Shown here in pieces: positions 1-12,592 of a stretch of 64,000 nucleotides of DNA. The position numbers were made by a program, and so were the translations under genes. This DNA is from Myoxocephalus aenaeus (lineage: Eukaryota; Chordata; Actinopteri; Perciformes; Cottidae): NCBI GenBank assembly GCA_038501785.1, contig JBAMJR010000097.1:2410501-2474500 (forward strand). Reading direction: 5' to 3'. The notes under the pieces were generated by a model that saw only the letters and a program-made list of their open reading frames with translations, had not been told where the DNA came from and searched no databases. Position 1 is the first letter of the stretch, and each line of letters starts with the position of its first letter.

Positions 1-30
1 GACTGACTCTGTCACCCCCAGGACTAATTT

Positions 31-31
31 T

Positions 32-76
<45 letters not shown>

Positions 77-92
77 TTTCTTTTCTTTCTTC
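31..92 (+). repeat. (CTTT)n microsatellite
   Basis: About 15 CTTT/TTTC units, with impurities at the right end. It abuts the LINE-type 3' end beginning near 100. Confidence 0.95.
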
Positions 93-99
93 TTACACT

Positions 100-356
100 T
101 CATATTTAAACATTCATGCCACTTTAACATACACTTTAACTTAAACACATGTCACTTTAACGTACACTTACATTAACGTTATCTGCTTGTCTGAGCACTT
201 TATCTTACACTTGATTTAATACCCATTGCACTGTTGTTGTTGTTGATTGTTGATTGTTGTTTGTCTCGTCTAATGTATGCACCTTCCGCCTAGAAAAATT
301 CCTCGTTTGTGTAAACATTCCTGGCAAATAAACGGTTTCTGATTCTGATTCTGATT
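100..356 (+). repeat. LINE-type 3' end with (GATTCT)n tail, copy 1
   Basis: It contains CACTTTAACGTACACTTACA, TTGTTTGTCTCGTCTAATGT, ATGCACCTTCCGCCT, ATTCCTCGTTTGTGT and CATTCCTGGCAAATAAACGG, followed by short TTCTGA repeats. A second copy with the same order and orientation lies at 60085-60325. The AATAAA plus hexamer tail is typical of fish non-LTR retrotransposon 3' ends. Confidence 0.72.
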
Positions 357-3300
357 AAGTTTGCCGTCTCTGTTTAGTATATGGAGCGACCGGGGTGTTG
401 AACACTGCAGTATACATTTTTAATCTGTCCGTCACGTCCGTCAGAAAAACTTTCCTTGCTTCTGCAAAAAATGATGCCACTATTTTGCCAAGATAAACTA
501 CATATTTATTCATCACCAAAATGTGTCAGGGTCCTGCTGGGACACTATGGTCTGCTCGGGTCTCAAGCCATGCAGCAATTACAGCATCTTTGTAAACAAC
601 TCATATTCAGAATACACAGGTTTACGTTTCCATAATGTTTGGTAAACCCTGGGGCCTTGAACTCTGTGCAGTGGAAAGAAAAAAAATGCATGACAGATTC
701 TCGCACCAGTGGAAAAATATCTTTAAGTGTTGCCACATGTAGACTTCAAGCAACCATCATGTAACAGGAGAAATGCAGACAAGCTCAGATAGTTTTTGCA
801 TTGTGGTTTGCAATAAGATTCAGAAATGAAATTACCATACTGCTCCCAGTGATTGCTAGGATGGATATCCTGTGTTACATCCACCGAGGGAAGCAATGAA
901 GGCGACGTCTGGGATGTGAAACTTCAGAGTTCACTTTCTGACATTTGTGTACCTTCTGCTGTCTTCACTCTCACCTGTTTGAGGTGTATTTTCATGTAAT
1001 GCTCAGTTCTCCCTTTGAACCAGGATAGACTGAAAGGCTGTTGACCAAGTGTACACACAAGCATTGTTAACATGATACAGTTAGAGGAAGTGAGATATGC
1101 AGGATGTGTGTAAGCATTTTCATTTTTACCTTTATCCATTTAGGTTAGAGAGAAGTCTCTTTTTTGACAATTCCCCACTCACACTCACACATTTACACAC
1201 ACACACGTAAGCATTGGAGCATGACGTCAATGGGTCAGACTGTACTGAGCAGCGGAGCAGTGGGGGGGTTAAGGTTGGTGTCCTTGAGCGAGGCTCACTT
1301 TGTTAATGAGGGAGCCACAAGCTTCCTGTCACAAGCCAGAGAGGTGATTTTGTCGAAATAGATAATTACTTCATAAAAAAATGGTTGATTCAGTTATAGA
1401 CCATCTCATTGTTTTAAATATTAAACCACTAGAGATTGTTCCGATACGCATCATATGATTTTTAGCCAAGCAGGACTGTGCTGCCCACTGACTGCTCACC
1501 GCTAACCTTAACTCGCTGTCATCCTGCTAATTTCAACACAGACTTGTTATTCACAATGTACCATTATCAGGTAAAATAGAGGGCGCGGGGGTCGGTCTAA
1601 GCACAGGTGTGTAGTACTAGTTTGCACATGTAAAGTACTAATCGAGCTGATACATGATATAACCTGATATTGTAGAGGTGCACAGACTCGCATACTCACT
1701 GATACCCGATCGAGCATTTTAGGCTGTATCAGAGGTATTTCTGAACCAGACCGAGTGAGCGACTACAATTAGACTTAAGGTGACATGAATGTTACTGATT
1801 GGCCCTAAAGAAAAGTGTCTTATTTATGAGGGAAGACATCTTTCATTGTAAGATTGTAGTTGCAGTCAGCTGATGCTTGTTATAATAGGGATTTGTTATT
1901 GTGAAAGATATAATTAGGTTGTTCAATTGGCTGGCTGTAGTCATCCGTTATCATACAGTAACTTTGAGTGAGTTACATGGATTCTGGCAAGCTGCACTTT
2001 AAAAACACTAAATCAGCAGGAACAGGTGTCGGGAGGCGTTACAAGCTTCTGGAGGCTGCAAAGAGCATTTTAAACCACCTTGGGTGCAAGTGTGCTTGAA
2101 CATAAGTCATCACTCCCCTACTCATTTGCACATCTCGCAACATGGTCATAAAGCTGTCACCAAACTTTCAAAGACACCCCATCACGCACCTCAGTGGCTA
2201 GCAGATTATTGGAATAATTGGAGACACATGCTACACGCCCAAGTAGCTCTTATAAGGAGGTGCTATGACGTACAGATCCGGCAAAAGCTACAGTGGAATT
2301 AACAAGGAAATACAATGGTTGTCACCAGGACAACAGGTTAGTTTAATGGACATCAGATTGTGTCAGATAAAGTCTGTAAAGTGAAATATTTGTAAAGAGT
2401 TGTCTCTTCCCCTCAAGCACAGAGGCACAGAAACAGCGTTGATAATCATCCTGATGTCAGGGTGGTGTCGTTGCCACTGACCTGTTTCTCTCTACGATCA
2501 CTTCCAGTCAGGTTTGGACTCTTTAGTGTTTTTACAGTAGAACTGGACACAGACTTTCCACCAAGATCTGTCAGCGAGTGACGAGTAAAAGTCTGCCTGG
2601 GCCATGTCCATCGGAGGAAGACTCCAGATTACGGCGGCTGCCAGCAGACTAATTCAAAACGCATGAGCTTGGGAGTTGAGAGGAGGAAGCCTGCGAGCTG
2701 GAGAGACAGACTAATGCGGCTGCTGCCCTTTAATCCTGGTTTATTAAGGGAAGATTAAAGTGTTTTTTTGTACAAATGTTACCACAATGAGGGGTCCTGG
2801 TGGAATGGCCATATTTAGTATGAAGCTGGCAACAGTCACCACAACTTCATCATCCCCCTTCTCTTAATTCCATGTTATCTTTCAAGTTTCTTTCAAGTAT
2901 TTTCCAATAAAGCAGAATCATATGTAAAAATCTGAACGTCTACGACGAATATTCCTCATACTCACTTCCTTCCTTCTTAAAATCTGTAAAAAATGTGCTA
3001 CTCATTATAGAAGCCATCACTAAATTGTCCCATGGCAGGCATATGAAGTGAGCTTCAATTAGGCTATGATGTCATCAGGCAGCACCATACACCATGTTAA
3101 CAACAGCTGTAGCTATTAGTGATAGTCAGCAAGGCGGTAACAATTACAGATGAATTATGGAGCTGCAGAGGCAGTTGTGATTTCCTTTTCTGTTCTTTGT
3201 TTGTCCATAAGTGATTGATAATCCTCCAGCATTAGCAGAAAGATGTGCCCTGGCCTCAGCTGACAGACTGAATTACTGCCAGGGTGCTAATCTGTCCGAC

Positions 3301-4075
3301 AGGGTGGTCACGCCACCGGGCTGCGTGCAGCTTGTCCTCCCAGATTTACTGAAGCTGCACAGCTAACCCAAAGTGGAGTGACGAGTGGGAATAATGAGGC
3401 ATATTGTTCATTTTAGAGTAGTGAGTGGGTCTATTGTTCTTCTTCTTCAAAAAAAAAATATTAAAAAAATATTGATAAAATAAAACTCATAACACAGTCA
3501 TCCTGGAAAAGATGTTTGTGACCGTTAAAGCTGTTTCTTCATCCATTATTACTCCTCAAGAGTGCAATTTTCTTGTTTGGCATTGTTTTGAAACTTGGAC
3601 CCATTATGTATGACAGCAACTGCTTTAAACCACTCACACACAGTGAACTTTGAACTTTAATGGAGGTCTAACAGTTACTGCACCCTATATCAGAGTTTGA
3701 GTTTCTAGGAAACATAAACCTCAAAAAGAAGCCAGAGAGTTGCTGCCTGAATTGTTGGTGCACAAACACTGCAAAAAAAAAAACTTTTCACAAAAACAGA
3801 TGAAAACTATCCAAGACCCCTACTAAGAATGACACTACACAGAATATCTGCATATTAACACTACACAGACTCAAAAACAAGCCGACAGTCTCAGCAAAAC
3901 AACAGCGTCACACGTGTCAAAGATATACTGTAATGATACTGTATACACTCTCCATCTGAAAGCAGTTTATAGTTTAGAAGCACTCGATTGTTTTTAGATT
4001 AATGCATTAAGTGAAGTCTTTCATACAGTATGGCGCAAAAAAAAAATTGGGGTTGCCAAATTTAGAGACTACACA
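357..4075. other. Intergenic, no gene recognised
   Basis: Only short open frames without family features or plausible splice-linked partners. A weak hAT-like stretch (GTGCACAGACTCGC to GATACCCGATCG) lies near 1678-1712. Confidence 0.5.
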
Positions 4076-4379
4076 TACCGTACTTTTCGGGTTACAAGCC
4101 GCTCCTACGGCTGATCAGTGTCCCCGCTGTAGCAAGCTAGTAGCGCTGCTAGCTAGCGCTTCTGCTGCTACTGCCCGCTGCTGCTGCTACTGCCCGCGTC
4201 CCCTCTGCCCAAGTCGGGTGTCGAGCCTGGTCCCGCTACCTTCGGTGGTTTTCAGGGAGCTAGCGGAAGTTAGCGGGGAAGTGACGGAGCGCTAGCAGGA
4301 GCCCCAGCTGGCTACAGCGGGGAGCTGTCGGGGACACTGACCGAAGGTAGTAGCGGCTTGTAACCCGAAAAGTACGGTA
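4076..4379. mobile_element. GC-rich terminal-inverted-repeat element (MITE)
   Basis: The left end TACCGTACTTTTCGGGTTAC, continuing to AAGCCGCT, is mirrored by AGCGGCTTGTAACCCGAAAA then GTACGGTA at the right. That is about 28 bp of inverted repeat bounded by TA. The interior is GC-rich with GCT/GCTAGC motifs and no credible gene. The TACCGTA-type ends and TA flanks resemble small fish DNA transposons. Confidence 0.75.
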
Positions 4380-5814
4380 GTGCCTTTAAGTATCTAGATT
4401 ACAGGATAGGACATAGAGTAAGTCAGTGATGTACCGTATATGATCATTAATACCCACAGACGAGTTCAGTAAAGAGATTGAAAGTTCAGTAAAGAGACTG
4501 TGAAAGACTGAATTCAATGACAATCCGACAGATTTCCATTGTTACAACATTAAGAAGTCAAAATGTTGCAATGACTGAAGTCAACATCTCGGATGAAACA
4601 ATGCAAGGGGTAACCTGCATTTATCTTTGATCCCCCACAATGACCACTTGTGTAATTCTGTGAATGGTTTTGAAGTTGTGCCGCAGTTTAAACATTACAG
4701 GATCAGAGCACAAACATTATTATGAAAAAACCCGCAGGGCTCAAAGAAATATTAAATTTTCTGGCATTCACCTGCCTCTCTTGCCTTGAGTGAATTCCAA
4801 TGAGCAATGTTTGGGCTTTTTATGTTTTTTATTCACAACAGAGGATTCCATTTTGTTATTGAAGTGAACACTGACTGTGGAACAAAAACATCATCTACCG
4901 CAGTGTGGTGAATGTAATAATATTCTGTCCTTCCTCCTTCCTACAAACGTTTTCTATTTCCTTGTCCGACTTCCCCCGGCCTGTTGTTTAAGCTAAACAC
5001 AGACAAACAAGTATTTCCTGTTTGGCCTAACACGTAGTTTACACTGGCTGTGAAATTCTGAGATAAACTGAGCAAACCAGTAAAACCATTTGGACAATAA
5101 TTTCCTTCATCTTTAATCAACTTTAAGAAAGTGAACGCAGAACACCGGATATCTTTAATGACATGTCTGTGTAACCCTCATACGCTGATGCTATTGGACG
5201 GGTGTCGGTTCGCGGAGCGCATGCCAAAATCAAGCTGTTATTTGCTGCTTGGCTCTGGTTGTCTTGTGCCAGTTATGAAGTAATGTAAGATGAATAATGT
5301 GGACGATAAAAATAGTGGAAACAAAATACACGTACGGAAAAATCACTGCAACCACATTAGCTGCAAATGAACTGCAGATTTTTGGATAGAGCTTATGCAG
5401 GTATTCGATAAGATTGATCTGCTCTTCCACTACAAAGACGAGTAATGCGTGGGAATGGAAACTGAACGGCGGCTCTGTTTATGTGAACGGGATGGAAGAA
5501 TATTGGAGCTGGGGCGGCGGAGTGCCACAATGAAGAGTGAAGTAATCACAGTGTCTGGACTGTTGTTTAGGATCATTTGCAATAGATCCACTTTGCTCAT
5601 TTACATTACAATCATAATCCGACATCTACATTCAAGGGTAACTCAGGATGATAATCGTGCTTGTGCTGCCAACTAGTGGAGGTTACTTTCTACGTCCAGA
5701 GCCTGAGCAGTACAGCCCCTCCCACTGGACTACAAGGAAAAGCTCAGCAAGAAGGCCTTCAACAGACCACGCCCATCTTTATAATTTCACTGCACTATGC
5801 CGTCGACAAAAGAT
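4380..5814. other. Intergenic, no gene recognised
   Basis: Short open frames only. No repeat with definable ends was seen. Confidence 0.5.
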
Positions 5815-5881
5815 ATGTTTGAACCATTGACTCTTGTATCATAATTGTCTGCACTCTTGTGTCCCCTGTCCGTTCTCTGTT

Positions 5882-5915
<34 letters not shown>

Positions 5916-6329
5916 CGTGGGCGTGGCTTCCGGCACCTGGCCTCACCTCCACACCTGCAGGTCATCTCCAGCACCTGTCTCCAGTCATATCATCAGATCC
6001 TTCCTGTTAAAACACCCCGGCTTCCCTCTCTCCACTCGTCAGATTATGTCACCATTTCAAGTGGTACTTAGACTCTCGGCCGCTCTTAGTCCTCTCTAAG
6101 ATTTTGATTACTCTTGCGATTAACATTGTTTTGACTGCAACTATCTCCTGTGCCCAGGATTCCATGCCTGCATTCCTGCCCAGACGCCGCCGCTCACGTC
6201 CCTTCACCGCTCAACCTGCATTGCTGGAGCCATACCCAAATCACCTGTGTTCTGTAAATAAAGTCCATTCCTTCACCCTCCCTTGCCGTCCCCGTGTCTG
6301 CGCTTGGGTCCGGCCAAAACCGAACCCTA
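5815..6329 (+). mobile_element. Probable solo LTR or retroelement 3' end
   Basis: A segment starting TGTTTGAACC and ending GAACCCTAACA (TG to CA form). It carries AATAAA at about 6256-6261 in TCTGTAAATAAAGTCCATTC, then a CTTGCCGTCCCCGTGTCTGC box and GCTTGGGTCCGGCCAAAACC. This closely follows the layout of fish Gypsy-type LTR 3' parts. A (GT)n tract is inside it. No clear target duplication was found, so the left edge is approximate. Confidence 0.4.
5884..5914 (+). repeat. (GT)n microsatellite
   Basis: About 15 GT units inside the LTR-like segment. Confidence 0.95.
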
Positions 6330-9300
6330 ACAAGTAGTTCACTAAAGGTTGAACGTGGCACTCTGCTTCAACCGGGCGCGTCAGAGGTTTGCGGCAATGT
6401 CAACAACCGAACCCAGATTGTTTAGTACAGAGTTGTTTACTAGAAAAACTAAGTTATTGATGGATCTAGTCTCTTAATTTTGCTCTCGGAGTGGACCAGA
6501 TTGATTTATTTTACTTAAAAATGTACGCATTTTTCTTCAAATGAAACCCACAAGTCCGACATGTGCTCCTTGGGTTTCCTGTTCAACCTTTGTGGCTATT
6601 GTGTTAATTACCTTATTCAACTGGTTAGTCAAAGAACATTACATTTATAGCTTATTGCCAGTGGATTGTTTTTCCCCCTGTGAGAGTCCAACAATAGATG
6701 TTTGGAACAGCAGAAGTAACTTTTTTTTAGTTACCACTTCTATGACCAGAGCTGTTTTATAATAAACTGTCTTAGCGAAGAAGAAGAAGAAGAAGAAGAA
6801 GGTGGTAGACAGGTTCAAATAGGGATGCCAGCTGAGTGGAAATCAAGGTGTGAGAAAGTGGAACAACACAGTTACTCCCATCTGGGAAATTTAGCTAAAT
6901 AAGTAGAAGCAGCAATTTGTCTAGTCAAACAGATACCAGCACACCAATTATGTGCTGCATCACACACGCAAAGGCACTGAATGTAGCTAGACTGTGTGAT
7001 CTCTCTGAACAGTCAGCGGGCACTGGACCAGGATCCCTGAGTCTACTCCTACTCAGTCGTGTATCTGGCCGTATCATTACACTCCACGCACCAAATGGAT
7101 ATTAATGATGACAATAGAGGCAAGCTGAATTACCTTATTTCACTGGGATATGGCAGCCATGAAGATAATGGTCAATTACAATTTGGGCAACTGGATCACA
7201 TGGAAAATGTTCTTTTGCTCAGAATGATGTAACGGGAATCTCTCCCGGTGCTCTTGTGTAACATCTGGGAATTGTATGTGCTGAAATTAGCAGCCATCTG
7301 TTTGTTTAGTTTTATGTGTTTGCATTTTAAAGGTTGATTGAGGGCACTTGGATGTTTCTGTTGCACCCGGTTAGTGCTTTCTACGTTACATCGTAATGAT
7401 GTCAAGACACAAATCCATTGGGGGTCCATTAAATTCCTGCAAAGCCTTTCTGTCCAAACTAACGATAGATCTCTCCTCCATAGATGCCACTGTGCAGCCT
7501 GTGCACACAGCAGAGTATTCTTACACTGTGATATTGCTACTTTTACTTAAGTAAAGTATCTCAGTTCTTCTTCCACCACTGCCCCCCTCAATATCAGTTG
7601 ATGTGTGCAGCTTTCATGCTGCTGTCTTGTCCAAGACTTAATGGGATCCTGGAAAAGTTAAGGTTAAATTAAGAAAAAAAGGGGGTTGATTTTATTCTGT
7701 TCGCATTGACTTATTTTTCAAATCAACTTATTAATGAGAATGAATGGTGATAGTATACAATCATCTAAGTCAGGTATATCAGTTGCAAAAAAAACAAAAA
7801 CACAATTTGTCAGATATCTTTCCGGTAACAAGAACACACAACATTTTTGGGGTCATGGATTTTTGTATATTGTCCAGCAGCTTCAGTCACATTTTAACTG
7901 GTGCGGTTTTGCTGTTATATCACAGACTCATTACAGCAACCACAAGGCATTATGGGATAGAAATACAGACAAGGACAGTCGTTTGGTAACCTTTTACATA
8001 ATATATATTTGTGTTGTCCAGTGGTATCTGGCAGTCTCACTCAAACAGCATGTATCACCGTGTGAGCTTCTATCCACCTCAAGCCAACCATGTGCAGAAA
8101 CATTTCCCCCCATTTTATGTCCTGCGGTTTAAGGGAGAACTTGTATTTCCAGAGGATTTGTTTGAGGCTTTGAACAAACACTGGAAACACCTCAACTGGA
8201 TTTGAAATTAAGCTGGAGCCTAATCAGAGACACACAATCAGCAGAAAGTTCCACCAACCGGAGGCAACAATGGCTTGGGCGGACAGCGGAGACGTTAAGC
8301 CGCTACAATGAGTGCCAGATACTATTACAATTTTACATACTGAACCATTATCATTTTTGGTTTGAGGATTTGATCCACACTAATACAAAGACAAAAGGTC
8401 ACGAAATCTTGGCAACATCATTTGACTGGTTTTGTTCTGAAGCCATCACACAAAAGCAGTAAGAAGCTGAATGAATAGCATTTGTACCACGTTGTCATCC
8501 CAGTTCAGACCTTCTTCCGCTCCCAGTCGGTAAGTCACTCTTGATAATACCAGCAGAAAGTTCCCTGTGCAAATGCAGCCCCAGGAGCGTTTTCTTGTTT
8601 ATATTACCCCAAAATGTATTGACGATCTCTTAATTTCACCCTGATGCTACTGTAAACAAATTGGATGAAGTATGATAATATTATTTAAAGGATTCGCTGC
8701 TATGGCAGTCAATTTTTTTCATGTCTGCTGCCAGAATGGTAGGAAATAGTTTCTCTGAGTCTTCCAAGGTAAACAAGACGATTTAATGATCTTTCCAGGT
8801 AATTTTTTGGAGTGTATTGTGAAGGCAGTTTAAAAGCAAAGGGATGCCAATGCATCGCTGGCTTGAAGCCTCATTCGAGGACTCGAGTTCCAGTGCAGCT
8901 CATAGATCTACTCTTGCATGTATGAGGTTTGAGCCAGTTATACATTTTAGAAGTGATGAAGCGCCTGTGTTGGTTATCTATTCACATTAAATATAGAAAA
9001 GAGGAATGCAAAGAATATAAGACTATGATTCACCTTTACGGACAACTGAATGGTGACGTTTGTGGATATCGTTAACAATGTTGTTCTAATCAAAACATTT
9101 CCTATTTCACACTAAGCTTGGTTGGAACAGAAATGATTGCCATGGAGTCACTATTAGCCTGGGGTTTTACCGATAAGTATAAAAAATATGAATAAAACAT
9201 AAAAATCCATCATATGTCTGCACTTCTTGTTTTATTTCGTGCTTGAGGCGCCTGTTTTTTGGTTTGGCATCCTCGTTTTTTTCCAGTTATTTTTGCCAGC

Positions 9301-12300
9301 ACGGGAGCATAGACCTAATACTAGCTAATGGCGGCATCTTCCTTTTTGACAGGGTGTTGAGGAAAATATTCTGTGATTTAATGGTCAAACTTTCCAGCAC
9401 ACAGATACAGACAGCACCTTTGGTATCGTAACTTTAGTTTTTATCTCAGGATGTAGCTGTAAAACCAATTTGAAATTCAATATGCCTGCGTTGTATTTTC
9501 GTACCATAATTCTTAAGTAATCCTCATCAGTCGCACTTCTCCGAATGCATGTTGAGGCGATGATACCGGACATTATATACAGTGTGGGGAGCACAACGCA
9601 TCTAGATGGCTTAGTTTTGCCTCAGTGCTTAGGGACTCTGGGTTTCCTAAAAATGCATCCTGCGTGAGTCTCTAAGAGTTTCTGCAGATGTGCGAGATAT
9701 ACAATCCGCTATTGGCTTTGGGCATCATGTCACTTACCTCCTATCAAAACACTCTGCACACCTCAATGCCGTTCAGCCAACAGTCGAACCCGATCCTGAC
9801 CAGAACAGAGCGCACCGAACTCCCTTGACCGTTTTCACACATTTTCATCCGGGCTGAGATCACCGAGTCTGTACAGCTTTGCAGACGCTCAAGAGGCCGT
9901 GGGCAAGTTTCTCCCTAAATTGGGGCTGCAGGCAGTCTTTTTTTCATTCTTAAAGGAAATGTGTCAGAAGAAATTGAAAGTCTTTGCACAAACTACCATG
10001 CAATTTCACATAGTATGATTAAGCCATGTGTCAAAGAAGTAAGGAGTTATTTGGTTGCAAGAACAAACAAAAGGAAATAATAATGTTTTTAACAGATTTT
10101 CATGTGGACAGTTGCAGATGTTATCAGTCTTTCTCTTTCCTTTTAGTTTTTCTCTTATTTGGCTGGCAGTCTGTTTTTTTGTAGCCATGAAACATTTGCA
10201 TGTGTGCGTGTGTGTCATTCTGGAGCAGAGGGAGGACAATAAGGAAATGAAGCAGCGTTTTGTCAGCTTTCCTGTTCATCCTTATTCACTGATTATGCAG
10301 GTAATACTTGACAGAATTGTTTTCATTTGTTGAACATGCTCCTGATGATTCAGACGGTAAGAAGTTGCGTTATTCACCTCATACCTTCAGGCAGAAATAA
10401 AACAAGCAGCGGTGAGGAGAGAGTTTTGCGGCTGTTGCTCATTACCACTGAGGAGTGGGCGTCTGGTATCTACCGCTCTGTGGGGCTGTATTTAGTAAAT
10501 TGACATTCTGCAGGGATGGAAGGCATTTCTATTTCCTGCCAAAGACAGCTTGAAGTATTCTTACAATTCATTAAATCCAGACTCTTTTTTTTAATACATA
10601 CATATATCATCACCAAACACAACTCCAGTGTTTCTTCTTTGGAAAGCAAATAAAGGAAACACACATTGGATCTGAGCTTTTCATTAAGGAGAAATTGCAC
10701 CATACGATGTTACAATTCCATTTTGAGCTTTTCCTGTAGTATAAGGACATGTCCCCGCTGTCAGCTGGCACCTCCTAATGCCAGGTTTGAATAACCTGTT
10801 CGGGGCCCCCGAACAATAACCTGAATGTATTGGATGACATTCACTTTTCTGTGATCACCATCAGCAGGTCAAACTTTCAGTTTGCACTTTGGTTTATGGC
10901 CAAACACCAATAAAAACAGATGACATCCTCATTAGCCTCATGTGTTGAGCGCTAATGTTAAAACAAGAAACATCAGCATTTTAGCATTGTACTGAGCATG
11001 TTGCCTCACTGTGCCTGAGTTTATCCTCACAAAGCTGCTATCGTGGCTTCTGACTCTTAGTTTAATTAATTCATGCTTTCGTGGCTCATGTTACTAAACA
11101 AATTAGTACAAATTAAACAACCACAAATGAATTGTCACGTAACCAATTGAGAGGGTGATTCTAATCATCAGTGTTTTACCCCAAACTGGATGATTACACA
11201 GGACTTCGTGAGTTAAGAAAACATCTAAAGAGTGAATTTAACCTTTTCTCACGTCCAGAAAAATAATCAAGTGAAATGAAAACCTGACTGTTTCTTTCAC
11301 TTTCAGCAATAGCTTGTCATAACAAACTGTAACAGCTATTATATAGAGATATCTGCAATTAAAACCAGAGGCATTAACTCTGACATGCACCACTTGTAAA
11401 TCTACTCGTAATAGCACACTGACAAGGAAGAGCGGATTTGTTTTCATCTCTCCACAGACATCTGTCACAGATGATGTATGAAACCCATCTAGTTCTTCCT
11501 TTCGAGTTCAAACATTCTGCTGCTTTCTTGCAGCCCCTATAGGAAATCAAAAGTAGTGCATCCATACTGGACGAGAGAACCAGGGACGTGCAGCGAAAGT
11601 GTTTCCAGAGAAGGTATTCATTCCCTCATCTAAATGCTGGCGTGTTACTGTTTCACAACCTCTGTCCAGGAGTCCAGGCATAGGTGCCATGCATAGGTCA
11701 CGGATGGTCTGCTGGGACGTTACAGCCTCTTCTCAAAGGAATATAGGTGAATGAAATCCTTGGCAGGGCTCAAGAGTCGACATTTTGCGTTGGAGAAGAG
11801 GTGCAGATGGGGACACGTGGAGTGATGTCATGTTTGAGTGAAGCATGTCCGCTCTCTGACAGGTGCACTTGGTGGATGCTTATGAAACTAAACAGAACTT
11901 CAAATTAAATCCTTTACATAATTATTGGTTCCTTTGCTTTTAATGTTCAGATGCTTATCGTGCGGTTAGCTTTTCTGCAGCTTGACGCATTTATTTTTGG
12001 CATCAGTTACAGAAACGGCCCCCCAGCTTTCTCTGATTGCTGACTGACAATCATTGTGTGAGTTTTACAGCTTGTCTGCGTGGGGATGTGAAGCCCCCAC
12101 AACAAAGGCTGCCTCTGCCGCTGAGAGGCATGGCTAAACGAGCTGGGAGTCGACCTAAAGGATGATTACTATGATGTTTGCTGATTACAGTGTCCATCGC
12201 TCTCAACATGGCAGTTGTACACATTTATACATGTTTGATTACGCTTCCTCTTATTTATGTTTTCCTAATTAAAACTGTATACGGTGGGTGTAACTTTAAA

Positions 12301-12509
12301 AACTATACTAACACAAATATAACGACAAACCGAGCACAACCTTCAAAATAAAGTATAACATTTCCATTCACAAAATGAAGAGGAAACATTTTAAATTTAA
12401 AACTTTGCCATCAAAGAAATAGTTACTCTTATTTGCTTTCTTTCAAAGAGTCAGAAGAAGAGATCGATACCACATCCATTTCTTTGCAAAAAGTGTTTAA
12501 GTCAAGTCA
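6330..12509. other. Intergenic, no gene recognised
   Basis: AT-rich sequence with a (GAA)n tract. The longest open frame (7734-8132 plus strand) has no recognisable motif and looks like chance. Confidence 0.5.
6777..6801 (+). repeat. (GAA)n microsatellite
   Basis: About eight GAA units. Confidence 0.95.
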
Positions 12510-12592
12510 TGTCAATTTTATTTTTAAAAGAAGCTTTACAATCTGTACAGAATACAACACCCTCTATCCTTAGACCCTATATTCCTTTAAGA
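12510..12592 (-). repeat. Inverted fragment of the same LINE-type 3' end
   Basis: Read on the minus strand it gives the GATTGTAAAGC box and an AAATTGACATGACTTGAC tail. These correspond to the 3' boxes of 39150-39438 and 58090-58255, with more divergence. Confidence 0.5.

Noticed and set aside
7734..8132. 132-codon plus-strand open frame
   Set aside because: AT-rich composition, no motif, no splice-linked neighbour; consistent with chance.
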